This document shows, in pieces, positions 44,926 to 54,364 of a stretch of DNA of 64,000 nt (position 1 is the first letter of the stretch; every line of letters starts with the position of its first letter). Source of the DNA: Ignavibacteriales bacterium (GTDB taxonomy: Bacteria > Bacteroidota > Ignavibacteria > Ignavibacteriales > SURF-24); assembly GCA_026390815.1 (NCBI GenBank), contig JAPLFH010000054.1:1-64000 (forward strand), read 5' to 3'. The translations under genes were made by a program, and so were the position numbers. Below the pieces are notes generated by a model. The model searched no databases and was not told the origin of the DNA. It saw only the letters and a list, made by a program, of their open reading frames with translations.

Positions 44926-46185
44926 TTATACTTCTCCTTTTTTCCTTTTAGCAGAAATTGTTTCATTTGCTATTAATGGTTTTGCCCAAATACCAATGCT
45001 AAGAATGTAACCCAGAGTTATATAAATAAAAAGCATTCCGGTTCGTAAGCCAAACTGATCCCCCAGCCAGCCGATGATTAAAGGAACTATTGCACCGCCA
45101 ATAATTGCTGTGCAAAGAATTCCTGAAAATGAACCATGATGACTATCTAAAGAATTTAATGCCAGTGAAAAAATTATTGACCACATAACCGAAGCCGCAA
45201 ATCCCATTAACGGGAAAGCATAAAGTGCAACCTGACCTGGACCAAATAATGCAACTGAAAGAAAAACAATCGCAGCAACCACAAACCAAATTAATATTTT
45301 TCTACTATCAAAAATTTTTAAAAGAATTAATCCAAGCAAACAACCGGCAGTCATCATTCCCCAGAACCAGGAAACAATTCCGGCTCCAACAACCTGTGGA
45401 TCATATTTATGATAAACGAAAAGGAATTGAGAAATCCAGTTTGCCGTTCCTTGCTCTGTTCCTACATAAGCAAAAATTCCAATGAAGTAAAGAATTACAG
45501 TTTTCTTTTTGAAAAGCATCTTGTGTGTTTCCCAGGCGCCGGCTCGTTCATCTTCTTTTCTTTCAACGTTTGGAAAGCGGGAGAGTATAAGAATGATTAT
45601 CATCAGAAAAACTATAAACGCAAATAACCAGTAGAGTGAAATCCAGGGAAGGGAGGCAGGAACAACATTAGCAAATATTTTGATGATGGTGCTGCTGCTA
45701 TCGTTTACTGATTTTAGATTTGAAACAAGATAAGTATAAACATAGGGACTTAAGAACGAAGCTCCACCAAAAATCAACTGCGCCATAACTGAGTTAAAAG
45801 CAAAATGTTCTTCACCGCCCGCAACACGAAGAAGTGGATTAATTGCAACTTGCAGCATTGCCATTCCCAAACCAATTAAGAAAAGAGAAATTATTGCAAT
45901 GTTGTAAGTTGGAAAAATTGAGAATAGTAAAGCTCCGATAAATGCAACAATAAATGCTGCAATCATAATTGATTTTTCTTTGTACCGTTCCACAAGCATT
46001 CCAGCCGGAATGGACATAACTCCATAAGCAATAAAAAATGCAAATGGAAGCAATGCGACCAGTGTTAAACTTAGTTTGAAGCTGTTAATTATGTCCGGAA
46101 TTAATGGTCCGAGTATATTCGTTAAAAAAGAGATTACAAAGAAAATTAGAAATATTAAGGCTACGATGAAATAATTTCTTTTCAT
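44926..46185 (-). CDS. MFS sugar transporter
   Basis: This 419-residue protein has 12 predicted membrane helices. The features PAGMLVERYKEK and a long central loop (RFPNVERKEDE) are those of major facilitator sugar:H+ symporters of the FucP/NagP type. It would import the sugar released by the neighbouring hydrolases. The GH2 stop codon abuts its start with no gap, and the ROK gene follows after 2 bases, so expression is tightly linked. Confidence 0.85.
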   Translation of the reverse strand: MKRNYFIVALIFLIFFVISFLTNILGPLIPDIINSFKLSLTLVALLPFAFFIAYGVMSIPAGMLVERYKEKSIMIAAFIVAFIGALLFSIFPTYNIAIISLFLIGLGMAMLQVAINPLLRVAGGEEHFAFNSVMAQLIFGGASFLSPYVYTYLVSNLKSVNDSSSTIIKIFANVVPASLPWISLYWLFAFIVFLMIIILILSRFPNVERKEDERAGAWETHKMLFKKKTVILYFIGIFAYVGTEQGTANWISQFLFVYHKYDPQVVGAGIVSWFWGMMTAGCLLGLILLKIFDSRKILIWFVVAAIVFLSVALFGPGQVALYAFPLMGFAASVMWSIIFSLALNSLDSHHGSFSGILCTAIIGGAIVPLIIGWLGDQFGLRTGMLFIYITLGYILSIGIWAKPLIANETISAKRKKGEV

Positions 46186-48822
46186 TTAGAACTCCATTGG
46201 TTTAATATTCCAGCCAGAAATTTTTAAAATCGGTTTGGAACCATGCAAATCTTCAATTGAATAATACCCGCTTACCATTTTCTTCTCACCAGGCAAAAGA
46301 GAAAAATAATTATCTTCCCAGAATATTGGCAGAACAGATTCGCCAGATTTCTTTTCTGCCAGGTTTATTTCAATCATAAACGCCAACTGGTTAGAAGGAT
46401 TTTCAATTTCAATATTTACAAGTTCTTTAGAAGATTCTTTCTTAATGCTGTATTTAACTTTTAATGTTACTTCAGGAAGTTTATTTAAGTCGGTTAGGTC
46501 AGAGTGCTCTTTTGTTGGAGTAACATACCATTCGTTTTTAGAGTAATCCAAAACATCCGGTTTGGTGGAAAGGCAATAAAAATTATTGCTGATAACTTTT
46601 TTATTTCTGTCCATAAGTCTCAGATCTAAAAAATAAGTATTGGTTAGATCTTCAATCTGTGGAAGTTTAATAATATTTTTAGATTCATCGGGCAATAAAT
46701 TGAATAAAAGATTCTGAGAAAATTTTTCTTTAAGATCAAAATTATAAATTTTAATTGAAGCGGAAAGAATATCCATTTTGTTCAATGAGTTATTAACTGC
46801 AGCAATTTCATTGGTACCATAATTATATAAAAGATGAATCGGTTCGCATGCTTTTTTTGCACCATAGAAAGCACCATTGGGCATTAAGTAATAATCATAA
46901 AGCTGCCACCAGAGCTTTGGCCATGCAGAATTGTACATCCACTGAATTATTCCGGTTGATTTATATTTATTTGCTGCGAATGCTTCAAACATAGCACGCA
47001 TTCCTTCAAAATTTAAAAACTGCGCTTTGGTGCAGTACTCGGAAAGGCTTGCTGGTTTACGCAGGCGATAGTCCATCGCATCATTATATCGCTTAAGATC
47101 ATTGAATACATTGCCGCCGCAATGGAAATACCAAATGCTATCAATGGGCCAAAGATGATTTTCCGGAAACATCTTTTTAATACTTTCAATCGGTGGTATT
47201 TGAGGACCAGGTCCGGTTTCTGTATTAAAACCAAAAGCTCCACCATTTGTAGAATCAGAGTACCAATAAAATGGTGGAACATAATCGTATGGTCCATTCA
47301 TCTTAACACCGGACTTGCCAGTTAGTGTGCTCGTTTTATTGCTGGCAGAAATAAGAGATGGTCTTGTTGGATCATCTTGTTGTAAGATTTTCATGTATTC
47401 TTTTTCAAGTTCCGGTCTTGGTACAAGATCGCTGCCCCAAACCCAGACAAAAATACTTGGGTGGTTACGCAGCCATTTAATATGATCTTTTGTGTATTGA
47501 GCAACTAATTTTATATCCTCCGGGGATTTTATCCCACCAAAATTATCGGTTGGTTTACCAAACAAACTTTCCCATTCCCATTGGCAGCTCCAACCAGTCA
47601 TTAGTAAAATTCCATACTTGTCGCACAAATTATAAAGATCTTCGTTGCTTCCCCAATATCCTTCAAGTCTTATCGTATTCAAATTCATATGTAATGCATA
47701 TTGTAATTGTGCCTCAAGATTTTTAAAATCCTGATTAAGTAATAAATCATCCACCCAACCACCGCCGCGAATTAAAATGTTTTTTCCGTTTAGTTTGTAT
47801 CCACGTACTCCTTTATCGTTCAGGTAATCGGAAATTTCTCTAATCCCAAATTGAATTTTACTTTCATCAGAAATTTGATCACCTAAGTTGAATGCTAAAT
47901 TCAAATCATATAATTCAGGCTTACCGTAATCGTGCGTCCACCATATTCTTGGATTTTTAATGTTCAATTCTGGATAATCAACTGGAGAAAAAGTTATTAA
48001 CTTTCTTTCATTTGGAAGGAGATCAACTTTCTGTACCAGTTTTATTGAGCCAATGTTTGCATTTAATATTCCAGAAATATTTTTACTTGTATTGTTTTTA
48101 ACTTCTGAAGTAATAGTAAGCATTGCTTGTTTAAAAGATTGAAGATCAATCTTACTTTTTACAAATGGAAAATCGATTGAAACATTACCAGAAGATACCA
48201 ATCTTACATCCCGCCATATTCCCATATTTCTGTCTGGTGCTTTCGGGTTCCAATCAACAAAACCAATGGTTGGATCGCCTGGTTGTGGTGGAAAAACTTC
48301 AATCGCTAAAACATTTTTCTTACCAGGTTGAATCAATTCAGAAACATCAAATTCAAATCGGCGGAATGCTCCGAATAAACTATCAGCAGTAACAATTTGT
48401 TTTCCATTCAACCATATATTCGCCCGGTAATTAATACCATCAAATTTAAGTATAGCAGTTGAAAGATTCGGTTGATTCTTATGAACAAATTCCGTTCGAT
48501 ACCACCAGGATGATTTGAACTGATCCGTTGGAACGGATTTTAAATTATCTCCAACATATACATCCTTATAAACTTTTGCAGTTACAAGAGCACCCATTAT
48601 GGTTGTTGGAACAGTTGCCGGATACCAATTCTTTGTTGAAAATTCCTGTTGAGAAATTTCATTTCCTTTTACCACAACTTTTTCGGAAGATTGAATGAAC
48701 CAACCTGTATTTAATTTCCGGCTGAATTCAATTTTATCGCTGCTAAGAATGTTTGATGCAGAAAAAGCGATTATTAAAAGAATGTAAATGATTTTTGTTT
48801 GTAGAGCTAATTTGCTTTTCAA
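46186..48822 (-). CDS. GH2 glycoside hydrolase, probable exo-beta-D-glucosaminidase
   Basis: This 878-residue enzyme has a signal peptide and the GH2 order: jelly-roll sugar-binding domain, Ig-like domain, TIM barrel and C-terminal beta domains. The catalytic acid is expected at Asp465 in VWGSDLVPRP, and the nucleophile at Glu535 in GFNTETGPG. An Asp in place of the usual acid Glu, together with the FNTE pattern, matches CsxA-type exo-beta-D-glucosaminidases. It would release glucosamine from chitosan oligomers in the periplasm. Beta-mannosidase is the main alternative. It starts 108 bases after the T9SS protein stop. Confidence 0.82.
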   Translation of the reverse strand: MKSKLALQTKIIYILLIIAFSASNILSSDKIEFSRKLNTGWFIQSSEKVVVKGNEISQQEFSTKNWYPATVPTTIMGALVTAKVYKDVYVGDNLKSVPTDQFKSSWWYRTEFVHKNQPNLSTAILKFDGINYRANIWLNGKQIVTADSLFGAFRRFEFDVSELIQPGKKNVLAIEVFPPQPGDPTIGFVDWNPKAPDRNMGIWRDVRLVSSGNVSIDFPFVKSKIDLQSFKQAMLTITSEVKNNTSKNISGILNANIGSIKLVQKVDLLPNERKLITFSPVDYPELNIKNPRIWWTHDYGKPELYDLNLAFNLGDQISDESKIQFGIREISDYLNDKGVRGYKLNGKNILIRGGGWVDDLLLNQDFKNLEAQLQYALHMNLNTIRLEGYWGSNEDLYNLCDKYGILLMTGWSCQWEWESLFGKPTDNFGGIKSPEDIKLVAQYTKDHIKWLRNHPSIFVWVWGSDLVPRPELEKEYMKILQQDDPTRPSLISASNKTSTLTGKSGVKMNGPYDYVPPFYWYSDSTNGGAFGFNTETGPGPQIPPIESIKKMFPENHLWPIDSIWYFHCGGNVFNDLKRYNDAMDYRLRKPASLSEYCTKAQFLNFEGMRAMFEAFAANKYKSTGIIQWMYNSAWPKLWWQLYDYYLMPNGAFYGAKKACEPIHLLYNYGTNEIAAVNNSLNKMDILSASIKIYNFDLKEKFSQNLLFNLLPDESKNIIKLPQIEDLTNTYFLDLRLMDRNKKVISNNFYCLSTKPDVLDYSKNEWYVTPTKEHSDLTDLNKLPEVTLKVKYSIKKESSKELVNIEIENPSNQLAFMIEINLAEKKSGESVLPIFWEDNYFSLLPGEKKMVSGYYSIEDLHGSKPILKISGWNIKPMEF

Positions 48823-48930
48823 GATATGATTCCTTTAAAATTATTACCTGGTACAAAATAAAATTTAATTTGAATTGAACCAAAAATTATTTCCGTATAA
48901 CAACAATAAAAACTATGTATTTCTTAAAAA

Positions 48931-50121
48931 TCATTTCATCAATATTAGCTGTTTTGATTGAGAATGATTACCGGATATCAGTCTGTATATATAAATACCG
49001 CTGCTCAGCTCAATTGATTGATTTGATGGAAAAGTAAACCTGTATTTTCCTGCCGGTAAATATTGATCAACTATCGTCTTAACTTCATTTCCCAAAAGAT
49101 CAAAAACTTTTAACATAACATATTCATCAAATAGTATATTGAAACCAATTATTGTAGAAGCATTAAATGGATTAGGATAGTTCTGAAATAAATCATAATC
49201 GTTCAAATTATTGTTGGCAAAATCATCATCTTCAACTGCAGTAACTGGAAATAATTTGTTGATTGTGAAATCAACCCAGAATAAACCAGCACAATTTGGA
49301 ATTTTTTGGATAAGTTTATTTCCAATTGTCAACATAGGATCGTTAAACTGGCTCCACCACCACTCATCAGCTTTATAACCGAATTGAAATGCAACTTTGT
49401 TTTTAGAAAATGAATTTCCCCAATTTGTAAATTCGTTTGCCATATAGTTGAAGGAAGCAGAAACGTTATGACCCGAAGTTGTAAAATCCTGGCTGTCATC
49501 AACAAATAAAATATTTCCCCTGTATGAGGTTGGCATCCATCGTGAAGCATAATGTTTTAGAAAAAGAGAATATCCGGAGTTTATGGATTTAACTTTCTCT
49601 TCCCATCTTTTTGCCTCATCATTGGAAACTGAACGCCCACCGCTGTAAGATTGAGCATCGAGCCATTCAACATCAATTCCAAATCCAATAACACACGGAT
49701 GATGCTGATATCTTTTAAGTACAATATCAATTAGTGTGTCTACTTTTGCCGCACCGGGTTCCAATTGCAGCCAAACTTTTATTCCTTCAGAATCAAACTT
49801 TGTCAAATATTCTTCGTTAAGATCTTTACTATTAAAAGTAACCTTGGGAATACTTAATCCATTTGAGGGAAAATTTAGCTGGGTTATACCGTTCCCCTGA
49901 TACAAGCTAACAATCCAAATTCCCGCTGGTTGGTAATCCTTGAATTTTCCAGATATTGATTTGCCAACCATCGTCCAGTAATCTGCGTTTGGAAATTTAT
50001 TTTCAGGATAACTTTGTAAAATTCTTGAAGCTCTGAATCCAGCCACTTTAAAACTATCAACCTGTGCTAAATTGAAATTAAATAAAGCGAAGAGAAAAAA
50101 CACCATTAAACTTATTTTCAT
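48931..50121 (-). CDS. T9SS-secreted TIM-barrel-like putative polysaccharide hydrolase
   Basis: This 396-residue protein has a signal peptide (ending FNLAQ). The catalytic-like body covers residues 20-300 and the C-terminus is a T9SS type A sorting domain (NYPNPFNASTI, ending KQLILMK). The body looks like a TIM barrel: VWLQLEPG, then VIGFGIDVEWLDA and later GLFWVDFT. The IDVEW stretch resembles the DxE strand-4 site of GH18 and related enzymes, but the full DxxDxDxE is not there. I do not recognise a named family. Its ATG overlaps the GH9 stop by 4 bases, so it is made with GH9. Confidence 0.65.
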   Translation of the reverse strand: MKISLMVFFLFALFNFNLAQVDSFKVAGFRASRILQSYPENKFPNADYWTMVGKSISGKFKDYQPAGIWIVSLYQGNGITQLNFPSNGLSIPKVTFNSKDLNEEYLTKFDSEGIKVWLQLEPGAAKVDTLIDIVLKRYQHHPCVIGFGIDVEWLDAQSYSGGRSVSNDEAKRWEEKVKSINSGYSLFLKHYASRWMPTSYRGNILFVDDSQDFTTSGHNVSASFNYMANEFTNWGNSFSKNKVAFQFGYKADEWWWSQFNDPMLTIGNKLIQKIPNCAGLFWVDFTINKLFPVTAVEDDDFANNNLNDYDLFQNYPNPFNASTIIGFNILFDEYVMLKVFDLLGNEVKTIVDQYLPAGKYRFTFPSNQSIELSSGIYIYRLISGNHSQSKQLILMK

Positions 50122-51893
50122 TTATTTCCTTCTGCTTCCATAGAAGATAAATAATAGATTAATCCAGCAGTACCATCCATCGTTGGTTCATTTGTTGAGT
50201 AATCACCATAATCGTCGTGGTAAACGATGTAGGATGACTGAAACTCTTTATATACATCTTCTCTGTGAAGTGTTAATCCTAAAAGTTTATTATAGATTGT
50301 TGCATAAACCGGTCCATCAACTAAACCACCTGGAATTTCATACTTATTATTTAAGGTAAACCCGGAATGCGGATCGACCGGGCTATCTCCAACTTTTGGT
50401 AAACCTACAATCATACTTGTTCCCCATGGATTACATCCGAATAGCCAATCGCGCAAAGCCGCTTCCATCTGTTGGTATGTTTTATCTTTAGTTAACTTAA
50501 AGTAAAGATTGCTTTGTGTAATTATTGCAGAAACTAAATTATTAGAGCACCAAATAAAGGGAATCCCAATCTGGAACGGGTTATTCTTTCCACGTTTAAA
50601 TACTTTATCAATTCCTTTTTTAAGATTTGCGATGAATTCGTTCGCAGCTTCTTTTTTTTCAGCCGCTATCAAATAATGACCAAAATTCAAAAATGGATAC
50701 CACTGGTAATGACTTGCAGTATCAGCACCCATCCATGGAGTTACAGGTTCTTTCTTCCCAAAACTGATTGCATCTGTAAGATATTTTTTATTGCCTGTAA
50801 TTTTATAAAGCTGGGCTGCTGCTAATTCCATATCATCGACCCAATTATCTTCTTCGTAGTAGTAAGAACCTTTGCAGGGTGCAGTTTGGCAAACGCCGGG
50901 ATTTTTCTTACCAAATTCATAAGCTTCAACAGATTTTCGTTGAATCATTTTTGCAAATTCTGGGTAGAAGATTTTTAGGATATCTGAACCAAGTGCAAAT
51001 GCAGAAGCATACTTACCTGCTGTTGATGCGATACCGGTAGCTTTATTTTTATATTTAAAAACTCCCTGAGGCTCACCGGTACAGAAGTAAACCGGTCTTC
51101 CCAATCCGGGTCCTTTGCCATAATCAACTTTATCTACAGTCGGCAGATCGTAAAGAGCATGGTCTCTATCATCAGCAAGCTGATTAAACATCATTTCGTT
51201 TTTAGGATTCATCTTTACTAACCAATCCAATCCCCACTTTGCTTCATCAAGAATATCGGGAATTCCATTTGCACTTTCATTACCGTCTTTATCATATAAA
51301 TCACCAAACGCAGATGGATTTTGCTGGTAAGCGAAAAGCATTTGGTATGTTGCCGTTGCTGAGGTTGTAACGTACTGAAGATAATCACTCGCATCATGCC
51401 AGCCGCCTTTAACATCTATGTAAGTTGAATCGAGAGTTGGATGATAAATTATAAATCCATCGTGAGTGTGGCAGGAATCTTTTAGAAAAGGATTATATCC
51501 ACTTCTTTGCTGCCTCATATATTTTAACAGAAAATCCGCTGTTCCTTTATAAACATCATTTGCAATCCGAAACACCGGGGATTTCAATCTTTCCACTTTT
51601 ATATAATAACTTCCTTCTTCAGTAATATCAGAAAAGTCTAACCGGTGTCCTTTTTCAAAGGAGGCAAATTTTCCAAAGGATTTAATATTACCAGAGCTAT
51701 AAACAATTTGATTTGTATTCGCATTGCACACCTGGAATGAGACCGGTGTGTAGTCTTCTTTGGTAACAAGAACAGCAACCTTTATTGCTTTTGGTGTATA
51801 TCCAAGCTGGTTAATTCTAATCCAGCTTTTCTGAGGATAAAGTGATGATAAAGTGCTAAAACAAAATAAAATTATAAGTAATGTTTTCTGCAT
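50118..51893 (-). CDS. GH9 glycoside hydrolase (glucosaminidase or endoglucanase)
   Basis: This 591-residue enzyme has a signal peptide, an N-terminal CelD-type Ig domain (about 24-110) and an (alpha/alpha)6 GH9 domain. The catalytic pair is Asp167 and Asp170 in GGWHDASDY, and the acid is Glu569 in STNEPTMDGTAG. GH9 includes cellulases and also exo-beta-D-glucosaminidases from chitin operons. The neighbouring GH2, ROK and NagA genes favour the amino-sugar activity. It is first in the minus-strand operon running to 44078 and overlaps the next gene by 4 bases. Confidence 0.87.
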   Translation of the reverse strand: MQKTLLIILFCFSTLSSLYPQKSWIRINQLGYTPKAIKVAVLVTKEDYTPVSFQVCNANTNQIVYSSGNIKSFGKFASFEKGHRLDFSDITEEGSYYIKVERLKSPVFRIANDVYKGTADFLLKYMRQQRSGYNPFLKDSCHTHDGFIIYHPTLDSTYIDVKGGWHDASDYLQYVTTSATATYQMLFAYQQNPSAFGDLYDKDGNESANGIPDILDEAKWGLDWLVKMNPKNEMMFNQLADDRDHALYDLPTVDKVDYGKGPGLGRPVYFCTGEPQGVFKYKNKATGIASTAGKYASAFALGSDILKIFYPEFAKMIQRKSVEAYEFGKKNPGVCQTAPCKGSYYYEEDNWVDDMELAAAQLYKITGNKKYLTDAISFGKKEPVTPWMGADTASHYQWYPFLNFGHYLIAAEKKEAANEFIANLKKGIDKVFKRGKNNPFQIGIPFIWCSNNLVSAIITQSNLYFKLTKDKTYQQMEAALRDWLFGCNPWGTSMIVGLPKVGDSPVDPHSGFTLNNKYEIPGGLVDGPVYATIYNKLLGLTLHREDVYKEFQSSYIVYHDDYGDYSTNEPTMDGTAGLIYYLSSMEAEGNK

Positions 51894-52241
51894 GCTTCGT
51901 CATTTCCCAATTAATTCTAAAAAATCGTTTAACAAGGAATAATATGTTGTGAATATAAGATTTAAAAAAAATAAAACGAAAAAAGGAACTTAGGAATCAA
52001 GCTGGCATTCCTATATTAGTTATAGTTTTGCAAGTTCAAAGCAAAGTTAATTTGTAATTGCGATGATAGTCAAGAATTTATTTTTTGGAATAAATAACTT
52101 GATTTAATAGAAACATTTTATTATTGTTCGCCTCTAAATTCATTACTCGTCAATAAATTTATTTGTATATTATTCATAAATAAATTTGTATTAATTATCC
52201 GGTAAACCATTCTTAAATTATTTTTATAAAGGGAGAAAACT
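51894..52241. promoter_or_regulatory. Divergent control region of the amino-sugar operons
   Basis: This 348-base region lies between the GH9 operon and the ROK operon. It contains the perfect palindrome AATAAATTTATT at 52152-52163 and a related copy, ATAAATAAATTTGTAT, at 52176-52191. TAAATTTG at 52181-52188 matches the Bacteroidota -7 box, with TTTA 19 bases upstream. These repeats may bind a shared regulator. Nothing else is recognisable. Confidence 0.45.
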
Positions 52242-53195
52242 TTGGCTGTAGTTGCAATTGACCTTATAAGTACCAGCATTACAAGTGCAGTAATTAGTAT
52301 GGCTGGTAAGGTGATGAACAAAGAAGTTATTCCAATCGAAAATATTGGTGGAATTGAAGTTAGCCAGTTAATTCAAAAACAAATTAAGAAACTTCTTGTA
52401 ACTTACCAGAACGATCCCATTCAAATTAAATGTATTGGAATCTCTGTTCCTGGAATATGTAATTCCAAAACCGGAAATATATGGGCTCCTAACATTCAAG
52501 GTTGGGAGGATTATCCATTACTGCAAGATTTAAATACTTTGTTAAAAGGGAAAAATGTTAGAGTGCGGATTGACAATAACCGCACGTGTTCTATTTTAGG
52601 TGAGCATTGGCTCGGTGCTGCAAAAGGTTGTAAGAATGCAATCTTTCTATCTGTTGGAAAAGGAATTGGTGCTGGAATACTTATCGATGGCAGAATATTA
52701 CATGGGTTTACTGATGCAGTTGGTGCTGTCGGTTGGTATGCTTTGCTTCGTCCATATAAAGAATATTATAAGGAAAAAGGATCGTTGGAGTATTATGCCT
52801 CGGGGAATGGAATACTAAATCATGCCAGAGAAATGATTTCAAAAACGGATAATTACTCGGGAGTGTTACTTAAAAAAGATTTAAAACACCTTACTATTAT
52901 AGAATTAGTGGAAGCCTACAAACAGAAAGATTCTATTTCAATAAAAGTATTTAAAGAAAGTATAGAATTTTGGGGAATGGCTGTAGCAAATCTAATAAGT
53001 TCATTCAATCCTGAAATCATGATCTTTGGAGGAAATGTATTTGGTCCAGCACTTTTATTTGTCGAAGAAATTAAATCGGAAGCAAAAAAATGGGCACAAC
53101 CGCTTAGCATTAATAAAGTAAAATTTCTTCCTTCTCAACTTGGTGCTAATGCCGGATTGTTTGGTGCCGGACATCTTGCTATTGGAAAATTTTGA
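52242..53195 (+). CDS. ROK-fold protein with altered active-site motifs
   Basis: This 317-residue protein is homologous along its length to the next gene, but the N-terminal phosphate motif DLGGTK has become DLISTS. The catalytic loop reads D111-N-N-R rather than N-D-A-N. The zinc-binding motif is reduced to KGSLEYYASG. SVGKGIGAGI is kept. It may have lost kinase activity and act as a sensor or partner of the second ROK protein. The start is TTG with GGGAG 7 bases upstream. It heads the plus-strand operon. Confidence 0.8.
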   Translation: MAVVAIDLISTSITSAVISMAGKVMNKEVIPIENIGGIEVSQLIQKQIKKLLVTYQNDPIQIKCIGISVPGICNSKTGNIWAPNIQGWEDYPLLQDLNTLLKGKNVRVRIDNNRTCSILGEHWLGAAKGCKNAIFLSVGKGIGAGILIDGRILHGFTDAVGAVGWYALLRPYKEYYKEKGSLEYYASGNGILNHAREMISKTDNYSGVLLKKDLKHLTIIELVEAYKQKDSISIKVFKESIEFWGMAVANLISSFNPEIMIFGGNVFGPALLFVEEIKSEAKKWAQPLSINKVKFLPSQLGANAGLFGAGHLAIGKF

Positions 53196-53338
53196 TGACC
53201 GATGTGATATTAATTAATTTCTAAAAGTCAATAATTATTTTTTAATTTTTTATAATATTTTTCTACTTGACAAACTTGCCTTTAATAATCTAAGTTTCCT
53301 TAAGAAATTTAATCTGTTATTTTTTTCAGAGGAACATA

Positions 53339-54286
53339 ATGCCAGTAATTGCTTTAGACCTTGGCGGCACCAAACTTTCAGGTGCAATATTTACAAACGA
53401 TGGAAATATGCTCAAAAAAAATTTTCTTGCATTGGAAAAGCGTAAAGGAAAAGAAGTTGGTGAAATAATACAAAATTTAGTTAAGGAGTTATTGCAGTTT
53501 GCAGAACTTCAGAAAATTAATATTGAAGCAATCGGTATATGTATACCTGGAATAGCTCATTCTAAAACCGGCAAAGTCTGGGCACCTAATATCCCTGGCT
53601 GGGATGATTACCCGTTACTTGATGAAATTAATTCCATTGTTGACGGAAAAAATATTAAAGTTACAATTGATAGCGATAGAGCTTGCTATATACTTGGAGA
53701 GGTTTGGCAGGGTTCGGCAAAAGGATGCAACGATGCAATTTTTCTTGCGGTTGGAACTGGAATTGGTGCGGGAATTTTGACTGAAGGAAAAGTGCTTCGC
53801 GGTTCACACGATATTGCCGGAGCAATAGGCTGGCTTGCGCTCGATCGACCTTTTTATGAAAAGTATGTAAGCTGCGGATGTTTTGAATATCATGCATCGG
53901 GAGAAGGAATTGCAAGAATTGCAAAAGAATTTCTGAACCAGGAAATAAATTATGAGGGTGTTCTTAGAAAAATTAATTTAGATAATCTAACAGCGCGGGA
54001 TGTTTTTGAAGCGTATACAGCTAAAGATGAAATCGCAATTAAAGTATTGAATCTGGCAATTGAGTTTTGGGGAATGACAGTTGCTAATTTGGTAAGCTTG
54101 TTTAATCCAGAAAAAATAATTTTTGGTGGCGGAGTATTTGGTCCTGCAGTACAATTTTTAGATAAAATAATGATCGAAGCGAGAAAATGGGCTCAGCCAA
54201 TTAGTATCAATCAAGTTAAACTTGAAGGCTCGGTTCTTGGTGGAGATGCAGGGCTTATTGGTGCAGGATACTTAGCCTTAAAATAA
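53339..54286 (+). CDS. ROK-family sugar kinase, DSDR-type
   Basis: This 315-residue protein keeps the phosphate motif ALDLGGTKLSG and GTGIGAGI. Its catalytic loop reads D111-S-D-R in place of N-D-A-N, and its zinc motif is partial (SCGCFEYHASG). Because the glycine and Asp motifs are otherwise good, I expect an active kinase of a diverged subfamily. Sugar specificity is not shown; amino sugar is likely from the MFS, SIS and NagA neighbours. It shares an operon with the altered ROK protein upstream. Confidence 0.85.
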   Translation: MPVIALDLGGTKLSGAIFTNDGNMLKKNFLALEKRKGKEVGEIIQNLVKELLQFAELQKINIEAIGICIPGIAHSKTGKVWAPNIPGWDDYPLLDEINSIVDGKNIKVTIDSDRACYILGEVWQGSAKGCNDAIFLAVGTGIGAGILTEGKVLRGSHDIAGAIGWLALDRPFYEKYVSCGCFEYHASGEGIARIAKEFLNQEINYEGVLRKINLDNLTARDVFEAYTAKDEIAIKVLNLAIEFWGMTVANLVSLFNPEKIIFGGGVFGPAVQFLDKIMIEARKWAQPISINQVKLEGSVLGGDAGLIGAGYLALK

Positions 54287-54364
54287 AATTATGAATATAA
54301 AAAACAAAAGTAATAAGAAAATTTATTTCCAATTTTGGGTCAATAACTGCAACGGAGTTGCTTT

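Noticed and set aside
52162-52188. TTTG-N15-TAAATTTG as a promoter
   Set aside because: The 15-base spacer is too short for the TTTG/TAnnTTTG type; TTTA 19 bases upstream of the same -7 box fits better.
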